This document shows positions 24,683 through 33,808 of a stretch of DNA of 64,000 nt, one piece after another; the first letter of the stretch is position 1, and the number at the start of each line of letters is the position of its first letter. The position numbers were made by a program, and so were the translations under genes. The notes under the pieces were generated by a model that worked only from the letters and a program-made list of their open reading frames with translations, did not search any database and was not told the origin of the DNA. Origin of the DNA: Streptomyces sp. NRRL F-2580 (GTDB lineage: Bacteria > Actinomycetota > Actinomycetes > Streptomycetales > Streptomycetaceae); assembly GCF_000720115.1 (NCBI RefSeq), contig NZ_JOIR01000001.1, forward strand, positions 62,001 to 126,000, read 5' to 3'.

Positions 24683-25923
24683 TGCACTGGCACTCGCCGA
24701 ACCTGGAACCGCTGCCGTCCCCGGACTACGGCGGGTTCGCGGACTCCGCGCACCCCGCCGCCCCCGATCCCGCACAGGTCGATCCGGCCGTGCTCGGCGC
24801 GCTGCTGCACCGGCACGGCTGGCTGCGCCGGGGCGGGGCCGCCGGACGCTACGGCCGCTGGACCCCGCCCGCCACGCATCCGACGGCCCGCGCCGCCACC
24901 AGCCTGCTCGTCCCCGAGAGCCGCAGCTTCCCCGACTGCGCCGACCTGCTCGAAGAGGCGATCACCGCGCTCACCCGCAGCGGCCTGCCCTCCGCGAGGG
25001 AGGTGCTCTACGGGCTGAGCGTGCCCAGCGACGAGGTCCGCTGGGACCGGGAGATACCGCAGGGGGCGTACGGACTCCAGGGCGAGGCCGCGTGGACGGT
25101 GCAGGAGCAGCTGCGCTCGGCCGCCCGGCAGCTGCTGCTCGCCGGAGCCCTGGCCGAACGGGCCCGCGCCGGGTACTACGGGGCCCGGCACCGGACCCAG
25201 GCCGAACGGGCCCTGGACGGGGTGCTGGTGGGCCCGCACCCGGGCGGCCGGCGGCTGACCGCGTACGTGCCGGTCGACGGCGGCCGGGGCACCGTGACCC
25301 GGCTCCACCACGCCCTGCACGCGGCCCGCGAGGCCGTGGACTACCAGCGGGCCACCGGCGGCATGGAGGCCTTCGACGCCGCCGTGCGGGCCGGGGTCAG
25401 CCGGGAACTCGCCGAGGCGCTGATCGCGCTGGTCCGGGGCACGGAAGGAGCCCGGATCGCCCTGGCCTGGGCGCCGGCGGCGGGGGTCCCGGCGGGCTGC
25501 GCGGCCCGGCCGGAGCCGGTGGAGTTCTCCCCGGGCGACCTGCCGGTGCTGCGGGACGCGGCGGCGCGGTACACCCGGGACGAGCCGGCCGTCCAGGTCC
25601 GCATCGCGGGGGCGGTGGTCCGGATGCGGCGCTCGGCCCCGGGGGGCGGGGGCACGGTCCGGCTGCGGGTCCTCGCGGGGGCGGAGGTCCCGTACGTGCG
25701 CGTCGCGCTGGACGAGGAGGCGTACCGGGTGGCGGGGCACGCGCACCTGGTGGGCCTGCCGATCCGCGTGGGCGGGCGGCTGCAGCGGCGGGGTGGCTTC
25801 CGTCGGCTGACGGACGCGACGGGGGTGGCGCCGGTACCGCTGGACGAGGTCGAGCGGGACCGGCTGATGAAGTCGCTGGACGGAGCGTTCGATCCTGCGG
25901 ATGTGCTCGCGGCCGACGAATAG
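24682..25923 (+). CDS. Uncharacterised protein coupled to the DUF4365 gene
   Basis: This 413-aa protein matches no family I know. It has no signal peptide or membrane segment. An N-terminal part (about 30-75) includes HRHGWLRRGGAAGRYGRW, which resembles a winged-helix or nucleic-acid-binding surface. The middle is rich in helices and the C-terminal third (about 290-390) looks like beta-strand pairs. The gene starts inside the stop codon of the DUF4365 gene. A copy of the dispersed palindromic element lies 12 bp after its stop. Confidence 0.75.
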   Translation: MHWHSPNLEPLPSPDYGGFADSAHPAAPDPAQVDPAVLGALLHRHGWLRRGGAAGRYGRWTPPATHPTARAATSLLVPESRSFPDCADLLEEAITALTRSGLPSAREVLYGLSVPSDEVRWDREIPQGAYGLQGEAAWTVQEQLRSAARQLLLAGALAERARAGYYGARHRTQAERALDGVLVGPHPGGRRLTAYVPVDGGRGTVTRLHHALHAAREAVDYQRATGGMEAFDAAVRAGVSRELAEALIALVRGTEGARIALAWAPAAGVPAGCAARPEPVEFSPGDLPVLRDAAARYTRDEPAVQVRIAGAVVRMRRSAPGGGGTVRLRVLAGAEVPYVRVALDEEAYRVAGHAHLVGLPIRVGGRLQRRGGFRRLTDATGVAPVPLDEVERDRLMKSLDGAFDPADVLAADE

Positions 25924-25935
25924 GCGCGGCGCCGC

Positions 25936-26040
25936 CGCCGGGGCTCCGCCCCGGACCCCGCGTTCAAACTCCCCCAGACTCCGTCCGAGGGGACCCCCAG
26001 GCGGGGCTGGATGCCGCGGCGGAGCCGGATGGTGCGGCGG
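25936..26040. repeat. Copy of the dispersed palindromic element, with insertion
   Basis: GGGGCTCCGCCCCGGACCCC begins the copy. The CTCAAACGCCGGCG core is interrupted: CGTTCAAACTCCCC is followed by about 35 extra bases before GGCGGGGCTGGATG and GCCGGATGGTGCG. It sits between two convergent genes. Confidence 0.65.
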
Positions 26041-26046
26041 AGAGGG

Positions 26047-26523
26047 TCAGGCAGGGGTGAGACGGAACGAGGCCATGATCAAGTCTTGGGCGGGGGAGAA
26101 GTCGGGGCCTCGGGTGAAGCCCAGGTGTTCGTAGAGGGAGACCGCGGGGGTGTTGGCGGCGCCCGTGGTGACCTTGACCGGGCGGCCCGGGAAGAGGTCG
26201 GTCAGGGCGTGGCGGAGGAGCAGGGAGGCGACGCCCCGGCGGAACCAGGCCGGGGACACGCAGACACGGTCGATGGAGACGTCCCCACCCGGCTCTTCCT
26301 CCCAGGCAAGGAAGCCGGCGAGCTCCCCGCCCCCGTCGGTGACGGCGCCGATCCAGTCCAGCTCCTGCGCGCGCATCTGCGCGAGGCTCTCGCTCAGCGC
26401 AGGGATGCCGTCGAAGCCGATCAGCTCCGCCTCCACCGCGTAGGCCGCCCGCCCGATCCGGTGCACGGCCTCCGCGGTGGCGTCGTCGGTCAGGTCCAGT
26501 CGGTGGATCCGTGGGCTCGGCAT
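26047..26523 (-). CDS. GNAT N-acetyltransferase
   Basis: This 158-aa protein has one GNAT fold. The acetyl-CoA loop is VSPAWFRRGVASLLLRHAL (about 91-109), and the end motif is NTPAVSLYEHLGF. The substrate is unknown. The ATG at 26523 starts the protein-like part; an in-frame extension to 26649 is Arg/Pro-rich noise. It is divergent from thrS. Confidence 0.82.
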   Translation of the reverse strand: MPSPRIHRLDLTDDATAEAVHRIGRAAYAVEAELIGFDGIPALSESLAQMRAQELDWIGAVTDGGGELAGFLAWEEEPGGDVSIDRVCVSPAWFRRGVASLLLRHALTDLFPGRPVKVTTGAANTPAVSLYEHLGFTRGPDFSPAQDLIMASFRLTPA

Positions 26524-26658
26524 GCCGCCCAGGCTACTTCGGGAGGGGCGCCGCCCCACGACCCGCCTGGTGCCGGGCCGGTCCGGGCCGGGGAAGGCCC
26601 GAGCCACCCCGGGCCGGCCCGCGCGGTAACCGTTTAGCGGCGCGGCCACTCCGCTCGG

Positions 26659-26664
26659 TACGAT
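26659..26664 (+). promoter_or_regulatory. Candidate -10 hexamer for thrS
   Basis: TACGAT fits TANNNT and is 50 bp before the thrS start. I see no T-box-like structure in this short leader, so attenuation by uncharged tRNA is not supported. Confidence 0.35.
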
Positions 26665-26713
26665 TCACGCGCGCAGTGTTCGCTCGCGCACCCCCAGAGT
26701 TCAGGAGAGACCG

Positions 26714-28690
26714 GTGTCAGACGTCCGTGTGATCATCCAACGCGATTCCGAGCGGGACGAGCGCGTGGTGGCCACGGGCACTACGGCGGCCGAGCTCTTC
26801 GCCGGCGAGCGCACCATCGTCGCCGCGCGCATCGCGGGTGAGCTGAAGGACCTCGCGTACGAGGTGAAGGACGGCGAGACCGTCGAGCCGGTGGAGATCT
26901 CCTCCGAGGACGGCCTCAACATCCTGCGCCACTCGACCGCGCACGTCATGGCGCAGGCCGTGCAGGAGCTCTTCCCCGAGGCCAAGCTGGGCATCGGCCC
27001 GCCCGTCCGGGACGGCTTCTACTACGACTTCGACGTGGCCCGGCCCTTCACCCCGGAGGACCTGAAGGCCGTCGAGAAGAAGATGCAGGAGATCCAGAAG
27101 CGCGGCCAGCGCTTCTCCCGCCGCGTCGTCACCGACGAGGCGGCCCGCGAGGAGCTCGCCGACGAGCCGTACAAGCTGGAGCTCATCGGCATCAAGGGCT
27201 CCGCGTCGACCGACGACGGCGCGAACGTCGAGGTGGGCGGCGGCGAGCTGACCATCTACGACAACCTGGACGCGAAGACCGGAGAGCTGTGCTGGAAGGA
27301 CCTCTGCCGCGGTCCCCACCTGCCCACCACCCGCAACATCCCGGCCTTCAAGCTCATGCGCAACGCCGCCGCCTACTGGCGCGGCAGCGAGAAGAACCCG
27401 ATGCTCCAGCGCATCTACGGCACCGCGTGGCCGTCGAAGGAGGAGCTGAAGGCCCACCTCGACTTCCTCGCCGAGGCCGAGAAGCGCGACCACCGCAAGC
27501 TCGGCAACGAGCTGGACCTCTTCTCCATCCCGGACGAGATCGGCTCCGGCCTCGCCGTCTTCCACCCGCGCGGCGGCATCATCCGCCGGACCATGGAGGA
27601 CTACTCGCGCCGCCGGCACGAGGAGGAGGGCTACGAGTTCGTCTACTCCCCGCACGCCACCAAGGGCGCCCTCTTCGAGAAGAGCGGGCACCTGGACTGG
27701 TACGCGGAGGGCATGTACCCCCCCATGCAGCTCGACGGTGGTACCGACTACTACCTCAAGCCCATGAACTGCCCGATGCACAACCTGATCTTCGACGCGC
27801 GCGGCCGCTCCTACCGCGAACTGCCGCTGCGTCTGTTCGAGTTCGGCACCGTGTACCGGTACGAGAAGTCCGGCGTGGTGCACGGCCTGACCCGCGCCCG
27901 CGGCTTCACCCAGGACGACGCGCACATCTACTGCACCCGTGAGCAGATGGCGGAGGAGCTCGACCGCACGCTCACCTTCGTGCTGAACCTGCTGCGCGAC
28001 TACGGTCTGACCGACTTCTACCTGGAGCTGTCGACCAAGGACCCGGAGAAGTTCGTCGGCTCGGACGAGGTCTGGGAGGAGGCCACCGCGGTCCTCCAGC
28101 AGGTGGCCGAGAAGCAGGGCCTGCCCCTCACCCCCGACCCGGGCGGCGCGGCCTTCTACGGCCCGAAGATCTCCGTGCAGGCGCGCGACGCCATCGGCCG
28201 CACCTGGCAGATGTCGACCGTGCAGCTGGACTTCAACCTGCCGGAGCGCTTCAACCTGGAGTACACCGCCCCGGACGGCTCCCGCCAGCGCCCGGTCATG
28301 ATCCACCGCGCTCTGTTCGGCTCGATCGAGCGGTTCTTCGCCGTGCTGCTGGAGCACTACGCGGGCGCCATGCCGCCGTGGCTGGCCCCGGTCCAGGCGG
28401 TCGGCATCCCGATCGGCGACGGGCACGTCGAGTACCTGCAGGAGTTCGCCGCGGCGGCGAAGAAGCAGGGGCTGCGGGTCGAGGTGGACGCCTCCTCCGA
28501 CCGCATGCAGAAGAAGATCCGCAACCACCAGAAGCTCAAGGTCCCCTTCATGATCATCGTCGGTGACGAGGACATGGCGGCGGGCACGGTCTCCTTCCGC
28601 TACCGCGACGGTTCGCAGGAGAACGGCATCGCCAAGGACGAGGCCCTGGCCAAGCTGGCCAAGGTCGTCGCCGACCGCGTCCAGGTCTGA
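26714..28690 (+). CDS. thrS: Threonyl-tRNA synthetase
   Basis: This 658-aa class II synthetase charges tRNA-Thr. It has an N-terminal TGS domain (1-62), the editing domain with HSTAH near 74-78, the catalytic core (about 250-540) with motif 2 [18 protein letters not shown], and a C-terminal anticodon-binding domain (about 545-655). Length matches the family. The GTG start follows AGGAGAG. It opens the conserved actinobacterial block seen through to mltG. A very strong palindromic terminator follows. Confidence 0.97.
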   Translation: MSDVRVIIQRDSERDERVVATGTTAAELFAGERTIVAARIAGELKDLAYEVKDGETVEPVEISSEDGLNILRHSTAHVMAQAVQELFPEAKLGIGPPVRDGFYYDFDVARPFTPEDLKAVEKKMQEIQKRGQRFSRRVVTDEAAREELADEPYKLELIGIKGSASTDDGANVEVGGGELTIYDNLDAKTGELCWKDLCRGPHLPTTRNIPAFKLMRNAAAYWRGSEKNPMLQRIYGTAWPSKEELKAHLDFLAEAEKRDHRKLGNELDLFSIPDEIGSGLAVFHPRGGIIRRTMEDYSRRRHEEEGYEFVYSPHATKGALFEKSGHLDWYAEGMYPPMQLDGGTDYYLKPMNCPMHNLIFDARGRSYRELPLRLFEFGTVYRYEKSGVVHGLTRARGFTQDDAHIYCTREQMAEELDRTLTFVLNLLRDYGLTDFYLELSTKDPEKFVGSDEVWEEATAVLQQVAEKQGLPLTPDPGGAAFYGPKISVQARDAIGRTWQMSTVQLDFNLPERFNLEYTAPDGSRQRPVMIHRALFGSIERFFAVLLEHYAGAMPPWLAPVQAVGIPIGDGHVEYLQEFAAAAKKQGLRVEVDASSDRMQKKIRNHQKLKVPFMIIVGDEDMAAGTVSFRYRDGSQENGIAKDEALAKLAKVVADRVQV

Positions 28691-28710
28691 TCCGCGCGCC
28701 GGTCCCCGTC

Positions 28711-28752
28711 AGGAAGGCCCCCGGGAAGTGATCACTTCCCGGGGGCCTTCCT
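28711..28752 (+). terminator. Perfect 42-nt palindrome, thrS terminator
   Basis: Arms 28711-28731 and 28732-28752 are exact complements over 21 bp with no spacer. The RNA would form a long GC-rich stem closed by a small loop. It lies 20 bp after thrS. No long T tract follows. Confidence 0.75.
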
Positions 28753-28772
28753 CGTACGCGAAGGCAAGGTCA

Positions 28773-28778
28773 TATGCT
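28773..28778 (+). promoter_or_regulatory. -10 hexamer for a leaderless HIT gene
   Basis: TATGCT ends 7 nt before the ATG at 28786. No ribosome binding site precedes that ATG. Confidence 0.4.
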
Positions 28779-28785
28779 TGCCGCC

Positions 28786-29334
28786 ATGACGATTGAGCCG
28801 GAGCAGCAGATCGGTGTGGGCACGCAGGACGCGTTCCAGCGTCTGTGGACGCCCCACCGGATGGCCTACATCCAGGGGGAGAACAAGCCGACCGGCCCGG
28901 AGGCCGGGGACGGCTGTCCCTTCTGCGGGATTCCGGAGATGTCCGACCAGGACGGCCTGGTCGTGGCCCGTGGCAGGCACGTCTACGCCGTGCTGAACCT
29001 CTACCCGTACAACGGCGGACACCTCATGGTCGTCCCGTACCGGCACGTCGCCGACTACACCGAGCTCGACGCCCTCGAGACGGCCGAACTCGCGGACCTC
29101 ACGAAGCGGGCGATGGTCGCGCTGCGCAAGGCCTCGGGTGCGCACGGTTTCAACATCGGCATGAACCAGGGCACCGCCGCCGGGGCCGGCATCGCCGCCC
29201 ACCTGCACCAGCACATCGTGCCCCGCTGGGGCGGGGACACGAACTTCATGCCGGTCGTCGGCCACACCAAGGTGCTCCCGCAACTGCTCGCCGACACCCG
29301 CCAGATGCTCGCCGACGCCTGGCCCGTCGACTGA
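28786..29334 (+). CDS. HIT-family Ap4A phosphorylase/hydrolase
   Basis: This 182-aa protein carries the histidine triad HLHQHIVP near 139-146, where the middle His is the nucleophile. A CPFCGIPE motif near 40-47 may bind zinc. The best-known relative in this position is M. tuberculosis Rv2613c, an Ap4A phosphorylase, so cleavage of diadenosine tetraphosphate is likely. The ATG at 28786 fits a leaderless start; ATG at 28774 would add four residues. In mycobacteria it is directly followed by pgsA; here a minus-strand island lies between. Confidence 0.88.
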   Translation: MTIEPEQQIGVGTQDAFQRLWTPHRMAYIQGENKPTGPEAGDGCPFCGIPEMSDQDGLVVARGRHVYAVLNLYPYNGGHLMVVPYRHVADYTELDALETAELADLTKRAMVALRKASGAHGFNIGMNQGTAAGAGIAAHLHQHIVPRWGGDTNFMPVVGHTKVLPQLLADTRQMLADAWPVD

Positions 29335-29345
29335 TCGGCGACTGA

Positions 29346-29768
29346 TCAGTCGGTCGGCCGGTCCCCGCAGCTCGCGCGGCCCTCGCGCCACGTCCGCAGT
29401 ACGGCCTCGACGTCGAATTCGGTCAGGCCCAGGGGTGGTCCCGGCGGGGGCCTGCGCAGGGCGGCGCGGATCTTCTCGTTGACCGCCGTGAGGACGTCCC
29501 GTACCTGACGCTCGGAGCGGGCCGCGAGGGCGGCCTCCCGGGCGTCCTCCGCCTCCTTGCGCAGCGCGAGCGCCGGAGGCAGGACGGCGAACCCCTCGCG
29601 GTGCAGCTTGTCCTTGATCCACCACAGCTCGTCGTACGGCGCGTCGAGGGAGGCCAGCGGCTTGCCGTAGCCGGGCAGGTTCTCGAATTCGCCCCGCTCG
29701 GCGGCCTGTCTGATCTGCCGGTCCACGAAGGACTCGAAGTTGACGCCAGGCGGTTTGCGCTCGGTCAT
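29346..29768 (-). CDS. DUF1992 (DnaJ-homologue-like) protein
   Basis: This 140-aa protein shows the DUF1992 signature FESFVDRQIRQAAERGEFEN and LPGYGKPL in residues 9-37. The rest is helical and charged. The family is sometimes called DnaJ homologue subfamily C member 28-like, but no HPD motif is present, so a chaperone role is not shown. GGAGGG precedes the ATG. It is the last gene of a three-gene minus-strand run. Confidence 0.85.
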   Translation of the reverse strand: MTERKPPGVNFESFVDRQIRQAAERGEFENLPGYGKPLASLDAPYDELWWIKDKLHREGFAVLPPALALRKEAEDAREAALAARSERQVRDVLTAVNEKIRAALRRPPPGPPLGLTEFDVEAVLRTWREGRASCGDRPTD

Positions 29769-29809
29769 GGTCCCTCCTGCGGGTAGCCCTCCGCCTGGCC
29801 CCAGGCTAC

Positions 29810-31483
29810 CTACGCGTCGTAGACGTCGGCCTTGCGCGGCGCCGGCTCCTGGATGAGGCCGCTCATGATCGAGGAGCGGTTGGTGAAGCGGTCGGTGTCG
29901 ACGCCGTTCTCCTCCAGCACCTTGAAGGTGGCGGCGTGGATCGAGCGCAGGACCGGAGCCACCGTGCGCAGGGCGTCGTCGGCCATGAACCGGTGGCGCC
30001 ACATCGAGCTCGCCCAGACGTGCCGCAGGCCGAAGGGCTCGGGCAGGACCAGCTTGCCGCCAAGGAAGTCCAGGACCGGCGGGTGCCAGGTCAGCGGGGC
30101 CCGCACGGCCAGCCGTACCACCTCCTGGGCGTCCACCAGCGGCAGCGGGCGCTCCACGGTCTCCCAGAAGCGGATGCTCTTGGGCACCTCCACCACCGGG
30201 GCCGCGGGCTTCGTCGTGAACAGGCCGTGTACGGGTCCCAGGGCGTGCGCGGTGACGTCCACGCGCAGGGTCTTGTAGAGCACGGTGACCGTGACCAGCA
30301 TGTTGATGACCAGCTGGCCGTCCCAGAGCGGGTACTGGATGCCCAGGTAGTGCCGGTTGCCGGCGCTGAACTGCTGCTCGTTGCAGATCCGGGTGATCTC
30401 GTGCGGCTTGATGAGGAAGGCGTCGACGTTCTCGCCGGTGGGGCGGGCCACCTCGCCGGCGCCCTCGCCGATCGGGGTGACGATCCAGTGCTGGATCGCG
30501 GCGGGCGGGAAGCCGCCGGTGTGCAGGGGGCCCCGCTCCAGCTTCCGCAGCTGGGCGTCGATCCCGCGTATGACGTCCCAGCTGCGGAAGGGGTGGATCT
30601 CCATCCCCTCGCTCTTGGGGGCGAGCTCCTCGGCCATCTGCCAGCTGCCCCAGCGGGTGCCCATGCCGAGGATGCCCTTGGGGCCCGCGTAGAAGACCTG
30701 GTTGCTGCGGTCCTCGGCGGTGAGCTTGGCGAGCTGGCGGCGCAGGTCCTCGCGGGCCTTCTCGTCGGGGTTGCCCGGCACGGCCTCGGGGATCTTGGCG
30801 CCGATCCCGTCGCCGGAGAGCAGCCCGTCCCAGCGGGCGCGCAGGTCCCGGGCGGTGGCCTCGCAGGTCCGGCGGGCGAGCAGCCAGCCCAGCGCCGGAG
30901 CGATGATCATGCCGCGTGCGTAGAGCCCGAGGAAGCCGGTGAGCGGCAGCCTGAACATCAGGACGGCGACCACGACGCCCACGCCGACCAGGAGGGCGGT
31001 GCCGATCCAGGAGCCGCGCCCCTTGCCGGCCAGGCTCTTGCGGAGCTGGAACAGGCCCAGCCACAGCAGCAGCCCGGGCAGGAACAGCACACCGCAGACC
31101 AGCGTGATCAGCCGGAGCCGGCGGTCGCGCTCCTTGCGGATGCGGGAGGCGGCCAGGCAGTGCTCCACCACCGTCTGCGGATCGGCGCCGAAGGACTGGA
31201 TCAGCGGCTTGCGGCCCGGGCCGAGGGTGCGGGCCTCGACGGCTCGGCAGAAGGCCTCGCCGAGGCTGGGCTCGAAGAGGGAGATCTTCGGGGGCTTGAC
31301 CGTGGCCGGGTGGAGCTCGCTGTTCGCGGTGAGTATCTTCTCCAGCTTGCTGTCCTTGCCGCCGTCGCGGTACGCGGCCGAGGCGAGGGCGTTGGTCGCC
31401 GCCGTCTGCCCACCGCCACCCTGGAGAGGAATCTGCGCTCCGGGCCTGAAGTCGAATCCGTCGTCCGCCACCGCTGCCCCCAT
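29810..31483 (-). CDS. Uncharacterised membrane protein, 557 aa
   Basis: The protein has a polar N-terminus (about 1-130) with a DPQTVVEHC segment and then two or three hydrophobic segments (about 132-152, 162-182 and 190-206). A large soluble C-terminal part follows. Repeated cores such as HWIVTPIGEGAGEVARPTG and RNRHYLGIQYPLWDGQLVIN-like text look like a conserved actinomycete family, but I cannot name it. The ATG at 31483 begins the protein-like part. It lies 130 bp downstream of the EF-G paralogue on the same strand. Confidence 0.75.
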   Translation of the reverse strand: MGAAVADDGFDFRPGAQIPLQGGGGQTAATNALASAAYRDGGKDSKLEKILTANSELHPATVKPPKISLFEPSLGEAFCRAVEARTLGPGRKPLIQSFGADPQTVVEHCLAASRIRKERDRRLRLITLVCGVLFLPGLLLWLGLFQLRKSLAGKGRGSWIGTALLVGVGVVVAVLMFRLPLTGFLGLYARGMIIAPALGWLLARRTCEATARDLRARWDGLLSGDGIGAKIPEAVPGNPDEKAREDLRRQLAKLTAEDRSNQVFYAGPKGILGMGTRWGSWQMAEELAPKSEGMEIHPFRSWDVIRGIDAQLRKLERGPLHTGGFPPAAIQHWIVTPIGEGAGEVARPTGENVDAFLIKPHEITRICNEQQFSAGNRHYLGIQYPLWDGQLVINMLVTVTVLYKTLRVDVTAHALGPVHGLFTTKPAAPVVEVPKSIRFWETVERPLPLVDAQEVVRLAVRAPLTWHPPVLDFLGGKLVLPEPFGLRHVWASSMWRHRFMADDALRTVAPVLRSIHAATFKVLEENGVDTDRFTNRSSIMSGLIQEPAPRKADVYDA

Positions 31484-31562
31484 CGCTGTGCGTTCGTGCT
31501 CTTTTGGTGCGCCGATGAGCCTATCGGCGGATCTCGCCCCATGGTCATGGGACAGGGAAATG

Positions 31563-31592
31563 CCGCCCACCGCAAGCTGGTTGGGTGGGCGG
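31563..31592 (-). terminator. Hairpin after the EF-G paralogue
   Basis: CCGCCCACC (31563-31571) pairs with GGTGGGCGG (31584-31592) around a 12-nt loop, 20 bp beyond the stop of the EF-G-like gene on the minus strand. Confidence 0.55.
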
Positions 31593-31612
31593 CCTTCCCG
31601 CTGCTATGTCAA

Positions 31613-33808
31613 CTAGCTTCCCTTCGCAGCCTGTTCGCGCACCTTTTCCGCGATCTGGGGTGGCATGGGCTCGTGGCGGGCGTAGGCCCGGGCGAAGCGG
31701 CCCGTGCCGTGTGAGACGGAGCGCAGCTCGACGGCGTAGCGGCCGATCTCGATCTCGGGGATCTCGGCGCGGACCCGGGTGCGCCCCGGGCCGGCCTGGT
31801 CGGTGCCGACGACGCGGCCGCGGCGGCCCGCGAGGTCGCTCATGACCGGGCCCACGTACTCGTCGGGGATGAGGACGGCGAGCTCGGCGACCGGTTCGAG
31901 CAGGTCGATGCGGGCCTCCGCGGCGGCCTCGCGCAGTGCGAGGGCGCCGGCCGTCTGGAAGGCGGCGTCGGAGGAGTCCACCGAGTGGGCCTTGCCGTCG
32001 AGGAGGGTGATGCGGACGTCGACCAGCGGGTAGCCGGCCGCGACGCCGCGGGCGGCCTGGCCGCGTACGCCCTTCTCCACGGACGGGATGAACTGGCGGG
32101 GCACGGCGCCGCCGACCACCTTGTCGACGAACTCGATGCCGCTGCCCGGCGGGAGCGGCTCCACCTCGATCTCGCAGATGGCGAACTGGCCGTGGCCGCC
32201 GGACTGTTTGACGTGCCGGCCGCGGCCGGCGGCCTTGACGCCGAAGGTCTCGCGCAGGCTCACCTTGTGCGGGACGGGATCGACCTGGACGCCGTAGCGG
32301 GTGCGCAGCCGCTCCAGGGCGACGTCCTGGTGGGCCTCGCCGAGGCACCACAGGACGACCTGGTGGGTGTGCGGGTTCTGCTCCAGCCGCATGGTGGGGT
32401 CCTCGGCGACGAGCCGGGCCAGGCCCTGGGAGAGCTTGTCCTCGTCGGCCTTGCTGTGGGCCTCGATGGCGAGGGGGAGCAGCGGGTCGGGCATGGTCCA
32501 GGGCTCCATGAGGAGCGGGTCGTCCTTGGCGGAGAGGGTGTCGCCGGTCTCCGCGCGGGTGAGCTTGGCCACGCAGGCCAGGTCGCCGGCGATGCACCGG
32601 GTGAGGGCGCGCTGCTGTTTGCCGAAGGGGGCGGTGAGGGTGCCGATCCGCTCATCGACGTCGTGGTCCTCGTGGCCGCGGTCGGCGAGACCGTGTCCGC
32701 TGACGTGGACGGTCTCCTCGGGTTTCAGGGTGCCGGAGAAGACGCGGACGAGGGAGACGCGGCCGACGTAGGGGTCGGAGGAGGTCTTGACGACCTCGGC
32801 GACGAGGGGGCCGGCGGGATCGCAGGTGACCTCGGGGCGGGCGGAGCCGTCGGGCCGGGTGACGGTGACGGCGGCGCGTTCCAGCGGGGTGGGGAAGCCG
32901 CCGGTGACCAGTTCGAGGAGTTCCACCGTGCCGAGCCCCTGGCGGGCGCCGTCGCCGGCGGGCGCGGCCATCAGGACGGGGTGGAAGGTGCCGCGGGCGA
33001 CGGCCCGCTCCAGGTCGTCCACGAGGGTCTTGACGTCGATGTCCTCGCCGCCGAGGTAGCGGTCCATGAGGCTCTCGTCCTCGCTCTCCGCGATGATCCC
33101 CTCGATGAGGCGGGAGCGGGCGTCGGCGATCAGCGCGAGCTCGGCGGGGTCCGGGTCGCGCTCCACGCGCTCGCCGGAGGAGTAGTCGTAGACGCGCTGG
33201 GAGAGCAGGCCGAGGAGGCCGGTGACGGGGGCGTGGCCGTCGGGGCCGGCGGGGCCGTGCAGGGGCAGGTAGAGGGGGACGACCGCGTCGGGGTCCTCGG
33301 CGCCGAAGATCTCGCCGCAGACGGTGGTCATCTGCGTGTAGTCGGAGCGGGCGGCCTCCAGGTGGGTCACGACGATGGCGCGGGGCATGCCGACGGCCTC
33401 GCACTCGTCCCAGACCATGCGGGTGGCCCCGTCGATGCCGTCCGAGGCCGAGACGACGAAGAGGGCCGCGTCCGCGGCGCGCAGACCGGCCCTGAGTTCC
33501 CCGACGAAGTCGGCGTATCCGGGGGTGTCCAAAATATTGATCTTGATCCCGCCCCATTCGACGGGGACGAGGGAGAGCTGCACGGAGCGTTGCCGGCGGT
33601 GCTCGATCTCGTCGTAGTCGGAGACGGTGGCGCCGTCCTCGACGCGGCCGGCCCGGTTGACCGCTCCGGCGGTCAGGGCGAGGGCTTCTACCAGCGTGGT
33701 CTTGCCCGATCCACTGTGGCCGACCAGCACGACGTTCCGGATGGAGGAGGGGCGGTCGGCCGTCAGTGCCCTGCCGGCGGCTCCGGCTTGGTGTGATGTG
33801 GCTCCCAT
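31613..33808 (-). CDS. Elongation factor G-like protein (FusA2 type)
   Basis: This 731-aa GTPase-like protein has the five-domain EF-G layout. G1 is GHSGSGKT (30-37) instead of GHVDAGKT. G3 is DTPGYADF (94-101). The G4 position reads THLEA (148-152) where NKxD is expected, and switch I (RQRSVQLS) departs from RGITI. The C-terminal domains IV-V are well kept (GHGQFAICEIEVEPL, VSHGTGRFARAYARHEPMP). It is therefore a paralogue like mycobacterial FusA2, not the housekeeping factor. GTP specificity may be relaxed or lost. The gene stands behind a leader with a 12-bp repeat array. Confidence 0.88.
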   Translation of the reverse strand: MGATSHQAGAAGRALTADRPSSIRNVVLVGHSGSGKTTLVEALALTAGAVNRAGRVEDGATVSDYDEIEHRRQRSVQLSLVPVEWGGIKINILDTPGYADFVGELRAGLRAADAALFVVSASDGIDGATRMVWDECEAVGMPRAIVVTHLEAARSDYTQMTTVCGEIFGAEDPDAVVPLYLPLHGPAGPDGHAPVTGLLGLLSQRVYDYSSGERVERDPDPAELALIADARSRLIEGIIAESEDESLMDRYLGGEDIDVKTLVDDLERAVARGTFHPVLMAAPAGDGARQGLGTVELLELVTGGFPTPLERAAVTVTRPDGSARPEVTCDPAGPLVAEVVKTSSDPYVGRVSLVRVFSGTLKPEETVHVSGHGLADRGHEDHDVDERIGTLTAPFGKQQRALTRCIAGDLACVAKLTRAETGDTLSAKDDPLLMEPWTMPDPLLPLAIEAHSKADEDKLSQGLARLVAEDPTMRLEQNPHTHQVVLWCLGEAHQDVALERLRTRYGVQVDPVPHKVSLRETFGVKAAGRGRHVKQSGGHGQFAICEIEVEPLPPGSGIEFVDKVVGGAVPRQFIPSVEKGVRGQAARGVAAGYPLVDVRITLLDGKAHSVDSSDAAFQTAGALALREAAAEARIDLLEPVAELAVLIPDEYVGPVMSDLAGRRGRVVGTDQAGPGRTRVRAEIPEIEIGRYAVELRSVSHGTGRFARAYARHEPMPPQIAEKVREQAAKGS

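Noticed and set aside
26530..26713. T-box leader for thrS
   Set aside because: The leader after the probable -10 is only about 50 nt and shows no T-box core or terminator.
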